The notes beneath the pieces were generated by a model that saw only the letters and a program-made list of their open reading frames with translations, ran no database searches and had not been told where the DNA came from. Shown here one piece after another: positions 35,653 through 45,246 of a stretch of 64,000 nt of DNA (position 1 is the first letter of the stretch; the number at the start of each line of letters is the position of its first letter). Origin of the DNA: Gammaproteobacteria bacterium UBA2675 (GTDB taxonomy: Bacteria > Pseudomonadota > Gammaproteobacteria > Pseudomonadales > Pseudohongiellaceae); NCBI GenBank assembly GCA_002354805.1, contig DEMH01000009.1:372001-436000 (forward strand). Reading direction: 5' to 3'. Made by a program: the position numbers and the translations under genes.

Positions 35653-37404
35653 ATGCCTGTGATCACATTGGGACTGTCTGGCGAACTGGGCTACGACGCA
35701 GCCGCCGCATTGTTTATTGACGGCGAGGTGGTCGCAGCCGTAGAGGAAGAGCGTCTGGTCAGGCGCAAACACGCCCGTGGCATGATGCCAGTCAATGCAG
35801 TGCGCTACTGCCTGCGCTCCGCAAAACTCAAGCCCCGCCAGATCGACCAGGTCGCCATATCCTACGCACCAGTTTCCATCTTCGGGCGCGCCCGCTGGCA
35901 CTATGCGGCGCGGATGTGGTACGCGCCTGACCGCGCACTCGATGCGCTGTTTAATGGTAATCGTCGCTATCGTCGTTACGTTAAACGCGTCAAGGCCATG
36001 CTGGCTGAACTGGCGATTCCCTGGGAGAAAGTGCGGTTTGTCCCGGTTGAGCATCAGCTTGCACATGCCGCGAGTGCCTACTATCTCAGCGGCTTCAAAG
36101 GCAAAACCGCGATCCTGAGCCTGGACCTGCGTGGAGAATACGCCACGACACTGTTCGCCTATGGAGAGAACGGGCGCATCCACAAGATCAAAGAGCTATA
36201 TGAGCCTGACTCGCTAAAAGGTTTGTATGGGGCCATGTGTGATTACCTGGGCTTTGATTCACTGGATGGTGAAACCAAGGTGATGGGCATTGCCACTTAC
36301 GGCAATGCGGAAAAATACGACCTGTCGTTTCTCGCTGATTACAGTGGCAAGGATTTTCGCATCAACACCCGCATGATCCGCACTGTCGGTCTGCGGCGCT
36401 ACAAGCAGCGCAGTGTCGGTTACCCCTACAGTGAGGATTTTATAGATCAGCTGGGTCCGCGCCGGGCTGGCGACGTATTTCAGGATCCCTATGTTCACTA
36501 CGCTGCCGCCATGCAGAAATTGCATGAAAAGATTACAACCGGACTGGTCACCCATTATCTGGCAGATGCGCTTAAGGAAAACGGACAGCTGGTGATCGCG
36601 GGTATGGGCGCGTTTAACGTGAAATTGAATCGACGCCTGCTGGACCTGCCCTGGGTCAAACAGCTGTATGTACAGCCCATGGCAGGAGATGCAGGCACGG
36701 CCATTGGTGCTGCCGCCTACGCCATCAGCAAACAGAATATTGAGGTCGGCAAACTGCGGCACACTTACCTTGGTCCGCGCTTTACCACCGACCAGTGCAT
36801 TCGCGCCTGCAAGGCTCATCGCGATCGGCCGATATTCGAGATACTCGACAGTCCCGCAGAAAAAGCCGCGGAGCTGCTGACAGAAGGTCATCTGGTGGCC
36901 TGGTTCCAGGGGCGAATGGAGTTCGGACCACGGGCGCTGGGTAATCGCAGTATTCTCGGCAACCCGCGTATCTCCGGCAGTGTTCAGGAGATCAATCAGA
37001 AAGTGAAGTTCCGCGAAAAGTGGCGCGCATTTTCTCCCAGCATGCTGGAATCGCTTGCAAAACAAATGCTGGATCTGGATCACGCAGCCGACTTTATGAC
37101 CATCTCGTTTGACGTTGTGCCTGAATGGCGCGAACTGTTTCCAGCTGTTGTGTACAAAGATGGCACCACGCGTGCACATGTGGTGCGCAAGGCAAGCAAT
37201 CCACGTTTTCATGCCGTGCTGGAGGCGATGGAAAAGAAAACCGGCTATGGGATTGTGCTGAACACCTCACTGAACCGGCCGGGTGAAGCGATGATCTGCA
37301 GTCCGGAGGATGCACTGGACATGTTCCATGGATCTGACCTGGAATACATGATCATGCAGGACGTGCTGGTTACCAAATCAGACGATGAGGTACAGGGCTG
37401 GTAG
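35653..37404 (+). CDS. NodU/CmcH-type carbamoyltransferase of the LPS core
   Basis: A 583-residue enzyme of the carbamoyltransferase family that carbamoylates sugar hydroxyls via carbamoyl phosphate and ATP. The N-terminal Kae1-like domain has GLSGELGYDAAAALFIDGEV and HQLAHAASAYYLSGF; the YrdC-like C-terminal domain has GRMEFGPRALGNRSILG and VLNTSLNRPGEAMICSPEDA. It begins directly after the kinase fusion. Pseudomonas carries a related gene in the same locus, where inner-core heptose is carbamoylated, so the same role is inferred here. Confidence 0.92.
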   Translation: MPVITLGLSGELGYDAAAALFIDGEVVAAVEEERLVRRKHARGMMPVNAVRYCLRSAKLKPRQIDQVAISYAPVSIFGRARWHYAARMWYAPDRALDALFNGNRRYRRYVKRVKAMLAELAIPWEKVRFVPVEHQLAHAASAYYLSGFKGKTAILSLDLRGEYATTLFAYGENGRIHKIKELYEPDSLKGLYGAMCDYLGFDSLDGETKVMGIATYGNAEKYDLSFLADYSGKDFRINTRMIRTVGLRRYKQRSVGYPYSEDFIDQLGPRRAGDVFQDPYVHYAAAMQKLHEKITTGLVTHYLADALKENGQLVIAGMGAFNVKLNRRLLDLPWVKQLYVQPMAGDAGTAIGAAAYAISKQNIEVGKLRHTYLGPRFTTDQCIRACKAHRDRPIFEILDSPAEKAAELLTEGHLVAWFQGRMEFGPRALGNRSILGNPRISGSVQEINQKVKFREKWRAFSPSMLESLAKQMLDLDHAADFMTISFDVVPEWRELFPAVVYKDGTTRAHVVRKASNPRFHAVLEAMEKKTGYGIVLNTSLNRPGEAMICSPEDALDMFHGSDLEYMIMQDVLVTKSDDEVQGW

Positions 37405-37433
37405 TTTGCCATGCGCCGCACTGACAGCCAGCG

Positions 37434-38954
37434 CTATGGCAGTTCCTTTTCAAACACCATCAAATCTGCGCCGCGCTCGGCACTGAAGCTGCGGATCAGT
37501 CGCAGGGCGCCGCGATTTATCTCTGCCTGCAGTTGCTGATCAAAGCTGCCACGCGGTGTCAGGGCGAATATGGTGCCTGGCGAAGCCTGCAGCAGCAGTT
37601 CCGGTTCCATCTCTCGGCGTACCACATCATAGTCTTCAACGCGGCCTGTTTCGTAGGCCAGGTATATTTCATTGGTGACCAGTGGCGCATCGCGCCTTGT
37701 GCTCTGTTCAATCCATGCCGTGGCTTCCTGCAGGTGGCGCTTGGGATCCCCAAAAGAAATATGTGAATCAATAAACGCGAACAGCAGCAGAAAAATCATC
37801 AACCCGGCAAAACGTCTGGTCCGGTTTTCGGCCGCAGCAATACGCCAGCTGCGATCGACAATAAACGGAATGAAGATCAGTAGAACGGTGCAGAACATCA
37901 GCGCATAACGGGTGGTGATAAAACGCGTCAGCAGGATGAAGGCCAGCAATATCAGCAATGATGTGCCGGCCCATATCAGCAGCACGTTCGTCACAGGATG
38001 CTCAAGTTTTACCAGCCGTTTGATATAACCGTAGGCCAGCAGAGGGGCGCCGACCAGACCCAGACTGTCGATCAGGCAGGCGAGCAGTACCGCCAACAGC
38101 CCCACAAACAGAAATATGCCGGAATACTGACCGACAAACTGCGCACCGTATTCGCCAAATACTGCTGCATTCAGCGCAGCGTCAGGCTGAAAAATATCCT
38201 GCAGATTGTTGAGGAAGGGCTGGTAAATCAGTGCGAAGCTTTGCAGTTGTTGTTGCAGCTCGATCTGGCTGAACGCGAACACAATCAGCATCGGCGCAAT
38301 GGCCAGCAGGGCTATGATTTCCAGACGCAGAAAACCACGTCGGCGATTATTCTCTGACAGTGATTTGTTCATCAGCAGCGTGACAGGTGACACATACATC
38401 AGCAGCAGTGCCTCCGGTCGGAACAGGGCGGCAGCCAGACTCGCGGCGACAAACAGCACGGCATGGCGCAGCAGTAAAGTGCGATTGAAATGGATCAGTT
38501 GCAGCATGGCTATCAGTGCAAAACCCAGAAAGCCAATGTCACGAATAATGTAGGCCCGGAACTCATTGATCAGTGGGAAACTGAGGATGACCAGCATGGC
38601 AAGCCAGGCCACGCGGCGGGTGGGCGCCAGCGCTGCAACCAGATTGACAAAAGCAAGGCTCATCAAAGCGAAGGTAAGTGCGTTTAATAAATAGGCTGCC
38701 TGGAACATGCTCAGGCCGGTAATCTTGTGGATCATCGCAATCACAAGTGACATGTGCGCCCACTGATAGTGGCCGTAGGCAGCCGTCAGGCCCTGCTCAA
38801 GCGCGATCTCTGCCGTTCGAACGTAGATGTATGCGTCAGTATTGGGCTGCGCATTCAGGGTCACTGCCAGCCACGACAGCAACAGGCTGGCGAGCACAGT
38901 GATCAGTCGGATCAGGGTCAGTGGCGGGAGATGGGGCCTGTATGCCGGGTTCAT
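37434..38954 (-). CDS. GT-C-type polytopic membrane protein
   Basis: A 506-residue protein with 10-12 hydrophobic helices and a C-terminal soluble tail of about 100 residues. The first periplasmic loop has NTDAYIYVRTAEIALEQG, with an acidic pair in the position typical of lipid-phosphate-sugar-dependent glycosyltransferases of the GT-C fold (ArnT/PMT-like). It could attach a sugar from a polyprenyl carrier to LPS or a protein, but no family-defining motif is certain. The codons are on the opposite strand to the waa operon, which it meets tail to tail. It is eight bases downstream of the LpxL-like gene, hence co-transcribed. Confidence 0.6.
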   Translation of the reverse strand: MNPAYRPHLPPLTLIRLITVLASLLLSWLAVTLNAQPNTDAYIYVRTAEIALEQGLTAAYGHYQWAHMSLVIAMIHKITGLSMFQAAYLLNALTFALMSLAFVNLVAALAPTRRVAWLAMLVILSFPLINEFRAYIIRDIGFLGFALIAMLQLIHFNRTLLLRHAVLFVAASLAAALFRPEALLLMYVSPVTLLMNKSLSENNRRRGFLRLEIIALLAIAPMLIVFAFSQIELQQQLQSFALIYQPFLNNLQDIFQPDAALNAAVFGEYGAQFVGQYSGIFLFVGLLAVLLACLIDSLGLVGAPLLAYGYIKRLVKLEHPVTNVLLIWAGTSLLILLAFILLTRFITTRYALMFCTVLLIFIPFIVDRSWRIAAAENRTRRFAGLMIFLLLFAFIDSHISFGDPKRHLQEATAWIEQSTRRDAPLVTNEIYLAYETGRVEDYDVVRREMEPELLLQASPGTIFALTPRGSFDQQLQAEINRGALRLIRSFSAERGADLMVFEKELP

Positions 38955-38962
38955 GACTTCAC

Positions 38963-39925
38963 TCAGTGACGATCGTGGGAAGGGGGCAGCTGCCTGCTGT
39001 ACAGGTCCGGGCTGCCTTCAGGGCGCGTCTTGAACCGTCTGTGCAGCCAGATGTACTGTTCGGGTGCTTTTCGAATGGCAGCTTCGATCAGTGTATTGAT
39101 TCGTTTCACGTCGGCGTGGTCGTCGCCGGTCGGATAGTCTTCCAGAGGTTCGCTGAAATACAGGTGATAACCACTGTTGTCGGCGTTGCGATAATGCGCC
39201 AAAAAGATGACCAGCGAATTATTGAATCCGGCGTATTTGCTGGTCGCCGTGATGCTGGCGGCAGGTATGCCAAAGAAGTCGACAAAGATGGAGTGTCTGG
39301 GCCCGTAGTCCTGATCGGCGGCGTACCAGAGTACATGGCCTTCCTGCAGGCGGCGTAGCGCCCGACGTACCTCTTTGCGCTCTACAACCGCACCGTAGAG
39401 ACGCTGTCGGCCGCGTTTCATCAGGGCATCGAATAATGGATTCTTGTGGGCGCGATAGGTTACGTCAATTGGGTAGAGCAGCGACATCAGGCTGCCAACA
39501 AATTCGATAGTCGAGAAGTGAGCGCTGACCAGCAGGACGCCGCGGCCCTGCTCATGTGCCTTGATCAGGTTTTCCAGCCCGGTGGCCTGCACCATGTGTT
39601 TGAAATCGGCAGGTTTACGGCACCAGGCCAGACCGATCTCCATGACACCCACGCCATTGGACTTGAAGGTTTCGCGCACGAGTTTGCGCTGCTGGTCCGC
39701 ACTCAGCTCGGGAAAACACAGCTCGATGTTGCGCTGGCAGACCCGGCGTCTGCTGCCTGCAAGCCGGTACATCAGCAGCCCGAGCATCTCGCCGATCCAG
39801 ACCTGCAGGCGATAGGGCAGATGTGCAATCAGCCAGATAAACCCGTAGGCCAGCCAGGTCGGCCAGTAACGCGGGCCCAGATAGTCGCGTGGATTGTCGC
39901 TGTGTTGCGGTCGCTGCCTGCTCAC
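38963..39925 (-). CDS. LpxL/HtrB-family lipid A acyltransferase
   Basis: A 320-residue inner-membrane-associated acyltransferase with one N-terminal hydrophobic segment (LAYGFIWLIAHLPYRLQVW). The catalytic HX4E is seen as SAHFSTIE. Supporting blocks are CQRNIELCFPELSADQQRKL and YAADQDYGPRHSIFVDFFGI. These enzymes add secondary laurate or myristate to Kdo2-lipid A. Whether it is LpxL or LpxM cannot be decided by eye. It is divergent from hldE. Confidence 0.9.
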   Translation of the reverse strand: MSRQRPQHSDNPRDYLGPRYWPTWLAYGFIWLIAHLPYRLQVWIGEMLGLLMYRLAGSRRRVCQRNIELCFPELSADQQRKLVRETFKSNGVGVMEIGLAWCRKPADFKHMVQATGLENLIKAHEQGRGVLLVSAHFSTIEFVGSLMSLLYPIDVTYRAHKNPLFDALMKRGRQRLYGAVVERKEVRRALRRLQEGHVLWYAADQDYGPRHSIFVDFFGIPAASITATSKYAGFNNSLVIFLAHYRNADNSGYHLYFSEPLEDYPTGDDHADVKRINTLIEAAIRKAPEQYIWLHRRFKTRPEGSPDLYSRQLPPSHDRH

Positions 39926-40022
39926 ACCTTACCTGTCAGTCTGATTATTGTCAGGCCGCATTGTAGCAGGAACGGCGGCAGGCGTGACAAACCGGCGTCC
40001 TTCCCGGCAGGATGTCCGGATG

Positions 40023-40060
40023 GCGGGCTGTGCTATGATGGCCGCCATTGATTGTGTGTA
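40023..40060 (+). promoter_or_regulatory. Candidate hldE promoter region
   Basis: TATGAT, a near-consensus -10 hexamer, lies in GTGCTATGATGGCC about 55 bases before the hldE start codon. No convincing -35 was found at the right spacing. Confidence 0.3.
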
Positions 40061-40091
40061 TCGCCGACGCGCGACAGGACAGTGAATCCTC

Positions 40092-41516
40092 ATGAATATC
40101 GATTTACCGCAATACCCCCTGGCTCGTGTACTGGTGGCCGGTGATGTGATGCTGGACCGCTACTGGCATGGCAAGGCTTCGCGTATTTCGCCAGAGGCGC
40201 CGGTGCCGGTTGTCAAAGTGGCAGCCAATGAAGATCGCCCCGGTGGCGCTGCCAACGTGGCACTGAATATCGCAGCGCTGGGTGCCGCCGCCTCGGTCGC
40301 TGGCATCACAGGGCGCGATGAAGCTGCTGACGAGCTGCAGGGCAAACTGAAGGCCGCCGGTGTCGATTGCCAGTTCACATCAACAGACAATATTCCGACC
40401 ATTACCAAGCTGCGCATCATCAGCCAGCAGCAACAGCTGCTGCGGGTCGATTTTGAAGAGGCCTTCCCGGCAGAAGCTGTGGATGCCATGCATCAGCATG
40501 TCCAGCAGGCGCTTGAGGCGACCCAGGTGCTGGTGCTGTCGGATTACGGCAAAGGCTCGCTGGCACAGACGCGCCATCTGATCCAGGCAGCCAGAGACCG
40601 CTGCGTGCCGGTCGTGGTCGATCCCAAGGGGACAGACTTCAGCAAGTATCATGGTGCCACGGTCATTACTCCCAATCTTTCGGAGTTTGAGGCGGTGGTG
40701 GGTGCCTGTCACAGCGAGGATGAACTGATCGAACGCGGTCAGCGGCTGCGTGAATCACTGGCGCTGGATGCCGTCCTGGTCACTCGTGGCGAAAAGGGCA
40801 TGACACTATTGCAGGCTTCGCGGGCAGCGCTGCACCTGCCAGCCCAGGCGCGCGAAGTATTTGATGTGACCGGTGCCGGTGACACGGTGGTGGCTGTATT
40901 GGCCGCATCACTGGCTGCCGGTGAGGACATGGAAAAATCCGTCATGCTTGCCAATCTTGCCGCAGGGCTGGCGGTTGCACGTCTTGGCACTGCCGCGATC
41001 AGTGGCCCCGAGCTGCGTCGTGCCCTGCAGTTGCTACAGGGAACCGGCCGCGGTGCGATGACCGCAGATCAGCTGGTGATGGCGGTCGAAGATGCGCGCG
41101 CACACGGCGAGAAGATTGTGTTTACCAATGGCTGCTTTGACATCATTCATGCCGGTCATGTGGGATATCTGGCACAGGCGCGGCAGCTTGGAGATCGCCT
41201 GATTGTTGCCATCAACGATGACGATTCAGTTCGCCGACTCAAAGGCGAAAGCCGCCCCATCAATCCGGTGGAACGGCGCATGGCGGTGTTGGCAGGGCTT
41301 GAGGCCGTGGACTGGGTGGTGAGTTTTGCTGAAGATACACCGGAAAATCTGTTGACGCGCATTCAGCCGGATATTCTGGTCAAGGGTGGCGACTACACCG
41401 ATGAGCAGGTCGTCGGCGGTGATTACGTCCGCAGCTACGGCGGGCAGGTCAAAGTGCTTTCCTTTCTGGATAACTGTTCCACATCAGCCATTGTCGAGAA
41501 AGTGAAGCGCGGCTGA
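40092..41516 (+). CDS. hldE: Bifunctional heptose-7-phosphate kinase / heptose-1-phosphate adenylyltransferase
   Basis: A 474-residue fusion making ADP-heptose for WaaC and WaaF. Residues 1 to about 318 are a PfkB-type kinase (RISPEAPVPVVKV, RPGGAANVALNIAALGA, and active-site DVTGAGDTVVAV). The C-terminal nucleotidyltransferase has FTNGCFDIIHAGHVGYL with the HxGH motif and VKGGDYTDEQVVGGDYV. The length and order match E. coli HldE. It completes the heptose pathway next to the transferases in the same window. Confidence 0.97.
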   Translation: MNIDLPQYPLARVLVAGDVMLDRYWHGKASRISPEAPVPVVKVAANEDRPGGAANVALNIAALGAAASVAGITGRDEAADELQGKLKAAGVDCQFTSTDNIPTITKLRIISQQQQLLRVDFEEAFPAEAVDAMHQHVQQALEATQVLVLSDYGKGSLAQTRHLIQAARDRCVPVVVDPKGTDFSKYHGATVITPNLSEFEAVVGACHSEDELIERGQRLRESLALDAVLVTRGEKGMTLLQASRAALHLPAQAREVFDVTGAGDTVVAVLAASLAAGEDMEKSVMLANLAAGLAVARLGTAAISGPELRRALQLLQGTGRGAMTADQLVMAVEDARAHGEKIVFTNGCFDIIHAGHVGYLAQARQLGDRLIVAINDDDSVRRLKGESRPINPVERRMAVLAGLEAVDWVVSFAEDTPENLLTRIQPDILVKGGDYTDEQVVGGDYVRSYGGQVKVLSFLDNCSTSAIVEKVKRG

Positions 41517-41576
41517 ATTGATGTATACTCGCGTGAGACCATTTGCTTGTCAGTCTGAAACCAGGGAGTAAAAACA

Positions 41577-42056
41577 ATGTTAAGAAAGGTGTTTGCTATT
41601 GGTACGTTGGTATTGTCGTCAGTGCTTGTTGTCACCGTGAGTGCGCAGCAGGATGAACCCACGCCACAGGAGCGTGCGGCAGCATCGACTGAAACACGCC
41701 AGGCTGTTTTTAAACTGCTGGGTTTCAACATGGCGCCGATCAGTGGCATGGCCCGCGGTGCGGAATTTGATGCGGCCGTGGCCGAGCGCAATGCGCGTCG
41801 CATTGCCGAGCTGGCGCCGATGATTCCGGAAGTATTCGCCGCCAACGACACGCGTGAATTCACGGTGGAAACCGAAGCCCTGCCCATTATCTGGGACAAT
41901 ATGGCTGATTTTGAGCAGAAAGCCAGTGAGCTGCAGGCCGCAGCCCTGACCTTTGCCGACGTCGCTGCTGGAGGTGACCGCAATACCACTATCGCTGCCG
42001 TTCGTGCGTTTGGCTCCACTTGCGGTAACTGCCACCGCGAGTACCGCGTCGACTGA
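41577..42056 (+). CDS. Class II cytochrome c (cytochrome c' type)
   Basis: A 159-residue exported protein with signal peptide (VLVVTVSAQ) and a single haem-binding motif CGNCH at residues 149-153 near the C-terminus, the placement typical of four-helix-bundle cytochromes c'. Helical segments precede it (AVAERNARRIAELAPMIPEV; NMADFEQKASELQAAALTFA). It may act as a periplasmic electron carrier or NO-binding protein. An AGGGAG sequence precedes the ATG. It converges with the dihaem cytochrome gene. Confidence 0.9.
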   Translation: MLRKVFAIGTLVLSSVLVVTVSAQQDEPTPQERAAASTETRQAVFKLLGFNMAPISGMARGAEFDAAVAERNARRIAELAPMIPEVFAANDTREFTVETEALPIIWDNMADFEQKASELQAAALTFADVAAGGDRNTTIAAVRAFGSTCGNCHREYRVD

Positions 42057-42091
42057 CAGGCTGCAAGCCTGCAAGGGCACTGGCAAATTGT

Positions 42092-42958
42092 TCATAATCC
42101 CCGTTTAAAGAACGCTGCCATGGCTTGCCGATCCTCATCGGTAAGCCGGCCGGTGTTGTGTTCAATGACCGGTTCCATCTTGCCACCGACATACTCGCCA
42201 TCGGGTTTCAGTCCGATAAACAGGAACAGCGCCAGATCTTCCTCTGACCAGCTGGCCAGTGCCTCAGCGTCAATCGCTTCAACGTGACCATCAGACATCT
42301 CGCCGCCGGCAAATTCGCGCCCCATATCACTGATGCCCAGTGCATTGCGCGGCGTGTGGCATTCGCCGCAATGGCCCAGATTGCGGCTCAGGTGGGCACC
42401 ACGGGCAATCATTGGATCTCCGTACTCGGGCAACTCTGGTGTGTTCCAATCGGCCAGTAAGTTCCAGCCGGCCATCTGCCAGCGCATCACCCAGGCTGGC
42501 AGCTCATGCTCGGGGGGCTGATTGCTGACTGGATCCTGTGCCATCAGCCAGGCGGCAATGTCCAGCGCCTCATCGTCACTGATACCGGCGTAGGCGCGAT
42601 AGGGAAACGCGGGGTAATAAAAACTGCCATCGGGCGAGCGTCCGTGTTTGATCGCGCGAACCACATCCTGACCGCTCCAGTCACCGATACCGGTTGACGG
42701 GTCAGGTGTGATATTGGAGGCGTAAAAGGTACCGAAAGGTGACTCAATCCCCAGTCCGCCGCTCAGCCCGCCTTTGCTGCCTTCATGACAGCTGACGCAT
42801 CCGCCGGCACTGACGAGGTATTCGCCACGTGCAATAGCGTCGGCTTCGCTGCTGATTTCGAAGTCGGGAACAGAGGGGGGAGAAAAAGCCCAGATGGCGA
42901 GTATGGCAAGGAAGGCGATGCTGAGGGCCGTTATGGCACCAATAACTTTCCTGATCAT
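42092..42958 (-). CDS. Dihaem cytochrome c, partner of PQQ dehydrogenase
   Basis: A 288-residue membrane-anchored protein (N-terminal segment LSIAFLAILAIWAF) with two haem c motifs, CVSCH (54-58) and CGECH (197-201), each followed by a cytochrome domain. It resembles cytochrome subunits that take electrons from quinoprotein or flavoprotein dehydrogenases. It lies 88 bases downstream of the PQQ dehydrogenase on the same strand with a strong stem-loop in between, so it is inferred to be the electron acceptor for that enzyme, which has no haem domain of its own. Confidence 0.88.
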   Translation of the reverse strand: MIRKVIGAITALSIAFLAILAIWAFSPPSVPDFEISSEADAIARGEYLVSAGGCVSCHEGSKGGLSGGLGIESPFGTFYASNITPDPSTGIGDWSGQDVVRAIKHGRSPDGSFYYPAFPYRAYAGISDDEALDIAAWLMAQDPVSNQPPEHELPAWVMRWQMAGWNLLADWNTPELPEYGDPMIARGAHLSRNLGHCGECHTPRNALGISDMGREFAGGEMSDGHVEAIDAEALASWSEEDLALFLFIGLKPDGEYVGGKMEPVIEHNTGRLTDEDRQAMAAFFKRGL

Positions 42959-42992
42959 CGTGTGCTGTGCTCCGGTTGAAGGCTACCGGCAA

Positions 42993-43026
42993 CTGGCGTG
43001 GCGGACTGGGATGCCCGCCACGCCAG
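42993..43026 (-). promoter_or_regulatory. 12-bp perfect stem-loop between PQQ dehydrogenase and cytochrome genes
   Basis: CTGGCGTGGCGG (42993-43004) and CCGCCACGCCAG (43015-43026) pair perfectly around a ten-base loop in the intercistronic gap. No T run follows on the minus strand, so it is more likely an mRNA processing or partial-termination element than a full terminator. Confidence 0.6.
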
Positions 43027-43046
43027 GTAGCACACAACAGACTGTA

Positions 43047-45077
43047 TCAGTCTGGCAGTGCCACTGCAGTCAGCTTGCTGCCGGTTTGCAGCATGACGTA
43101 CTGCTTGCCTGCATGAACGTAGCTCATCATACCGAAATTGCTGGTATCAGGCACTTGCACGCGACCAATCTCTTCACCGGTCATTTTATCAACGGCAAAC
43201 AGGTAAGGTGTACCATCACTGCCCTCGCTGGCGTAGAACAGCATGTTGGCGGTAACCGTCATCGGTGCCAATGCGCCGGTACCGGTACTGCCGACATCAA
43301 CACCAGCCAGAGCCGGGTGATCCTTGATTCGGTCTGGCGTGTCGCCAACCGGGATCATCCACAGGTGTTCACCCGTGTTCATGTCGATGGCTGTGATGCG
43401 GCTGTAAGGTGGCTTGTACAGGGGCAGTCCCTGTGGTCCACGTACCGGCAGAGATCGCAGTGCTGCGTAGCGGGAGAACGTCGAGCCGGTAGGCAGTTCG
43501 ATCATCGCATCACGCTCCTGGGCGTCAGTTACAACGCGGGAGGAACAGGCTGAACGCGACGTTACGTACAGAATACCGTTGACCGGATCAGCGACGGCAG
43601 GCCCAGGGATATTGGCGCCACCACCATCACCCGGACACCACAGAGCAGCCATCTTGCCCAGATCGTTGTCACGGTGCAGCGGCGGATTGAACAGTGGTCC
43701 AATCTCGTACTGAGCCAGCGAGTCAATCGCCTGCTGACGGAGCTCTGGCGTGAAGTCGATCAGGTCATCGTGGGTCAGACCCTGCATGTCAAACGGTGCA
43801 GGTTTGGTCGGGAAGGGCTGTGTTGGAGACAGTTGCTCACCCGGGATACGCGACTGCGGTACAGGGCGTTCCTCGATGGGCCACAACGGCTCACCCGTCA
43901 GACGGTTGAAGGCGTAGACAAAGGCCTGTTTGGTAGCCTGTGCAATAGCCGGCACCGTGCGTCCGTCGATCTCAACATCCAGCAGCACTGGTGCTGTAGG
44001 TGTGTCGTAGTTCCAGACATCGTGGTGAACAAACTGGAAGTGCCAGACTCGCTCGCCAGTCTCTGCATCCATGGCGATGATGCTGGTACCAAACAGGTTG
44101 TCACCGGGAGCATGACCGCCGTAGTAGTCGATCGTCGGCGGGTTGGTTACCGCGTAGACGATGCCTGCCTCAACGTCGGCCGACAGCGGCGCCCAGGGTG
44201 ACACTTCGCCGGTCAGCTCACGTGGATTGGGGATGCCTTCCCAGGTCTCGATGCCGAACTCTCCGGCTTCCGGGATGACGTTGAACTTCCACTTGAAATC
44301 ACCGGTTGCGGTATCAAAGGCCAGTATGTCACCAGGGATGTTTTCGATACGCGTCTGGTTGTAACCCTGTTCGGCAGAGTTACCAACCACTACTGTATTG
44401 TTGACCACGATGGGTGGTGAAGAGGCCGTGATGTAACCTTCTTCCAGCGGAATACCGTAGTAGGGGTCGAAATCGTAGCCCATGTAGTCAGCAATGATGC
44501 GCTGCATGTCGATCACGCCGGTCTCCGGGAAGCCTTCAATGCCAACCGGGCCACCGAAGCCCTCCAGCGGTGCGCCGGTCTCGGCATCCAGAGCTGTCAG
44601 GAAGAATGCCGGGCTGATGATATAGATGACTCCCCGGCCATCTACTTCACCATAGGCAACGCCCTTGCCGTAGTCCTTGCGCATGGAATATTCATGACGG
44701 AAGGTATGCGGTTCACGGTAGGACCAGATGGTCTCACCGCTTTCCGGATCAATGGCGATAACGTGGCGGCGCTCACCAGCTACCGTGAACAGTTTGCCGT
44801 CCACGTAGCTTGGCGTGGAGCGGCCACTGGAGGCATCGAAACTGGCACCATCCCAGATCCAGGCGGTTTCCAGCTGGGTGAAATTGTCTGCGTTGATTTG
44901 TGTGGCGGGGGTGTAACGGGTGTGAGCGTGATCACCACCGAGGGTTACCCACTCGACGGTCTCCTGGTCCTGAGCGGACAGCGAGGTGTGCGCCAAACCA
45001 ATACTTATGGCCAGCAGACCTGCCAGCCGCAACGGGTGTGCAGCTCGACCAGTCCCGGCCGGACGTGTGATTTTCAT
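43047..45077 (-). CDS. Exported PQQ-dependent dehydrogenase
   Basis: A 676-residue quinoprotein with signal peptide (AGLLAISIGLAHTSLSAQ) and an eight-bladed propeller. Blades carry characteristic Trp-docking repeats (GKLFTVAGERRHVIAIDPES, then GETIWSYREP; MDAETGERVWHFQFVHHDVW; AFNRLTGEPLWPIEER). It resembles soluble or peripheral alcohol/sugar dehydrogenases of the glucose-dehydrogenase-like group without a membrane N-domain or haem domain. The start at 45077 (MKITRPAG) follows AAGGAG; the frame extends 30 codons upstream without support. The true substrate is unknown. PQQ synthesis genes are not in this window. Confidence 0.9.
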   Translation of the reverse strand: MKITRPAGTGRAAHPLRLAGLLAISIGLAHTSLSAQDQETVEWVTLGGDHAHTRYTPATQINADNFTQLETAWIWDGASFDASSGRSTPSYVDGKLFTVAGERRHVIAIDPESGETIWSYREPHTFRHEYSMRKDYGKGVAYGEVDGRGVIYIISPAFFLTALDAETGAPLEGFGGPVGIEGFPETGVIDMQRIIADYMGYDFDPYYGIPLEEGYITASSPPIVVNNTVVVGNSAEQGYNQTRIENIPGDILAFDTATGDFKWKFNVIPEAGEFGIETWEGIPNPRELTGEVSPWAPLSADVEAGIVYAVTNPPTIDYYGGHAPGDNLFGTSIIAMDAETGERVWHFQFVHHDVWNYDTPTAPVLLDVEIDGRTVPAIAQATKQAFVYAFNRLTGEPLWPIEERPVPQSRIPGEQLSPTQPFPTKPAPFDMQGLTHDDLIDFTPELRQQAIDSLAQYEIGPLFNPPLHRDNDLGKMAALWCPGDGGGANIPGPAVADPVNGILYVTSRSACSSRVVTDAQERDAMIELPTGSTFSRYAALRSLPVRGPQGLPLYKPPYSRITAIDMNTGEHLWMIPVGDTPDRIKDHPALAGVDVGSTGTGALAPMTVTANMLFYASEGSDGTPYLFAVDKMTGEEIGRVQVPDTSNFGMMSYVHAGKQYVMLQTGSKLTAVALPD

Positions 45078-45246
45078 TTGTGTTACTCCTTGATTTTTAT
45101 TATTCCTGGAGAACCGGAGAGCCTGAACTCCGACACGCAGGTTATGCCTGATTGCACAATGCTGCAAGTGGCAATTTTTACAGTGGGTCGATTCGTCTTA
45201 TACTCGGCGAATTGTGATAAAAACTGAATTAACCCAGGAATCTGCC

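Noticed and set aside
36259..37212. A 317-codon open frame antisense to the carbamoyltransferase
   Set aside because: Shadow of the coding strand; no start signal and no recognisable motif.
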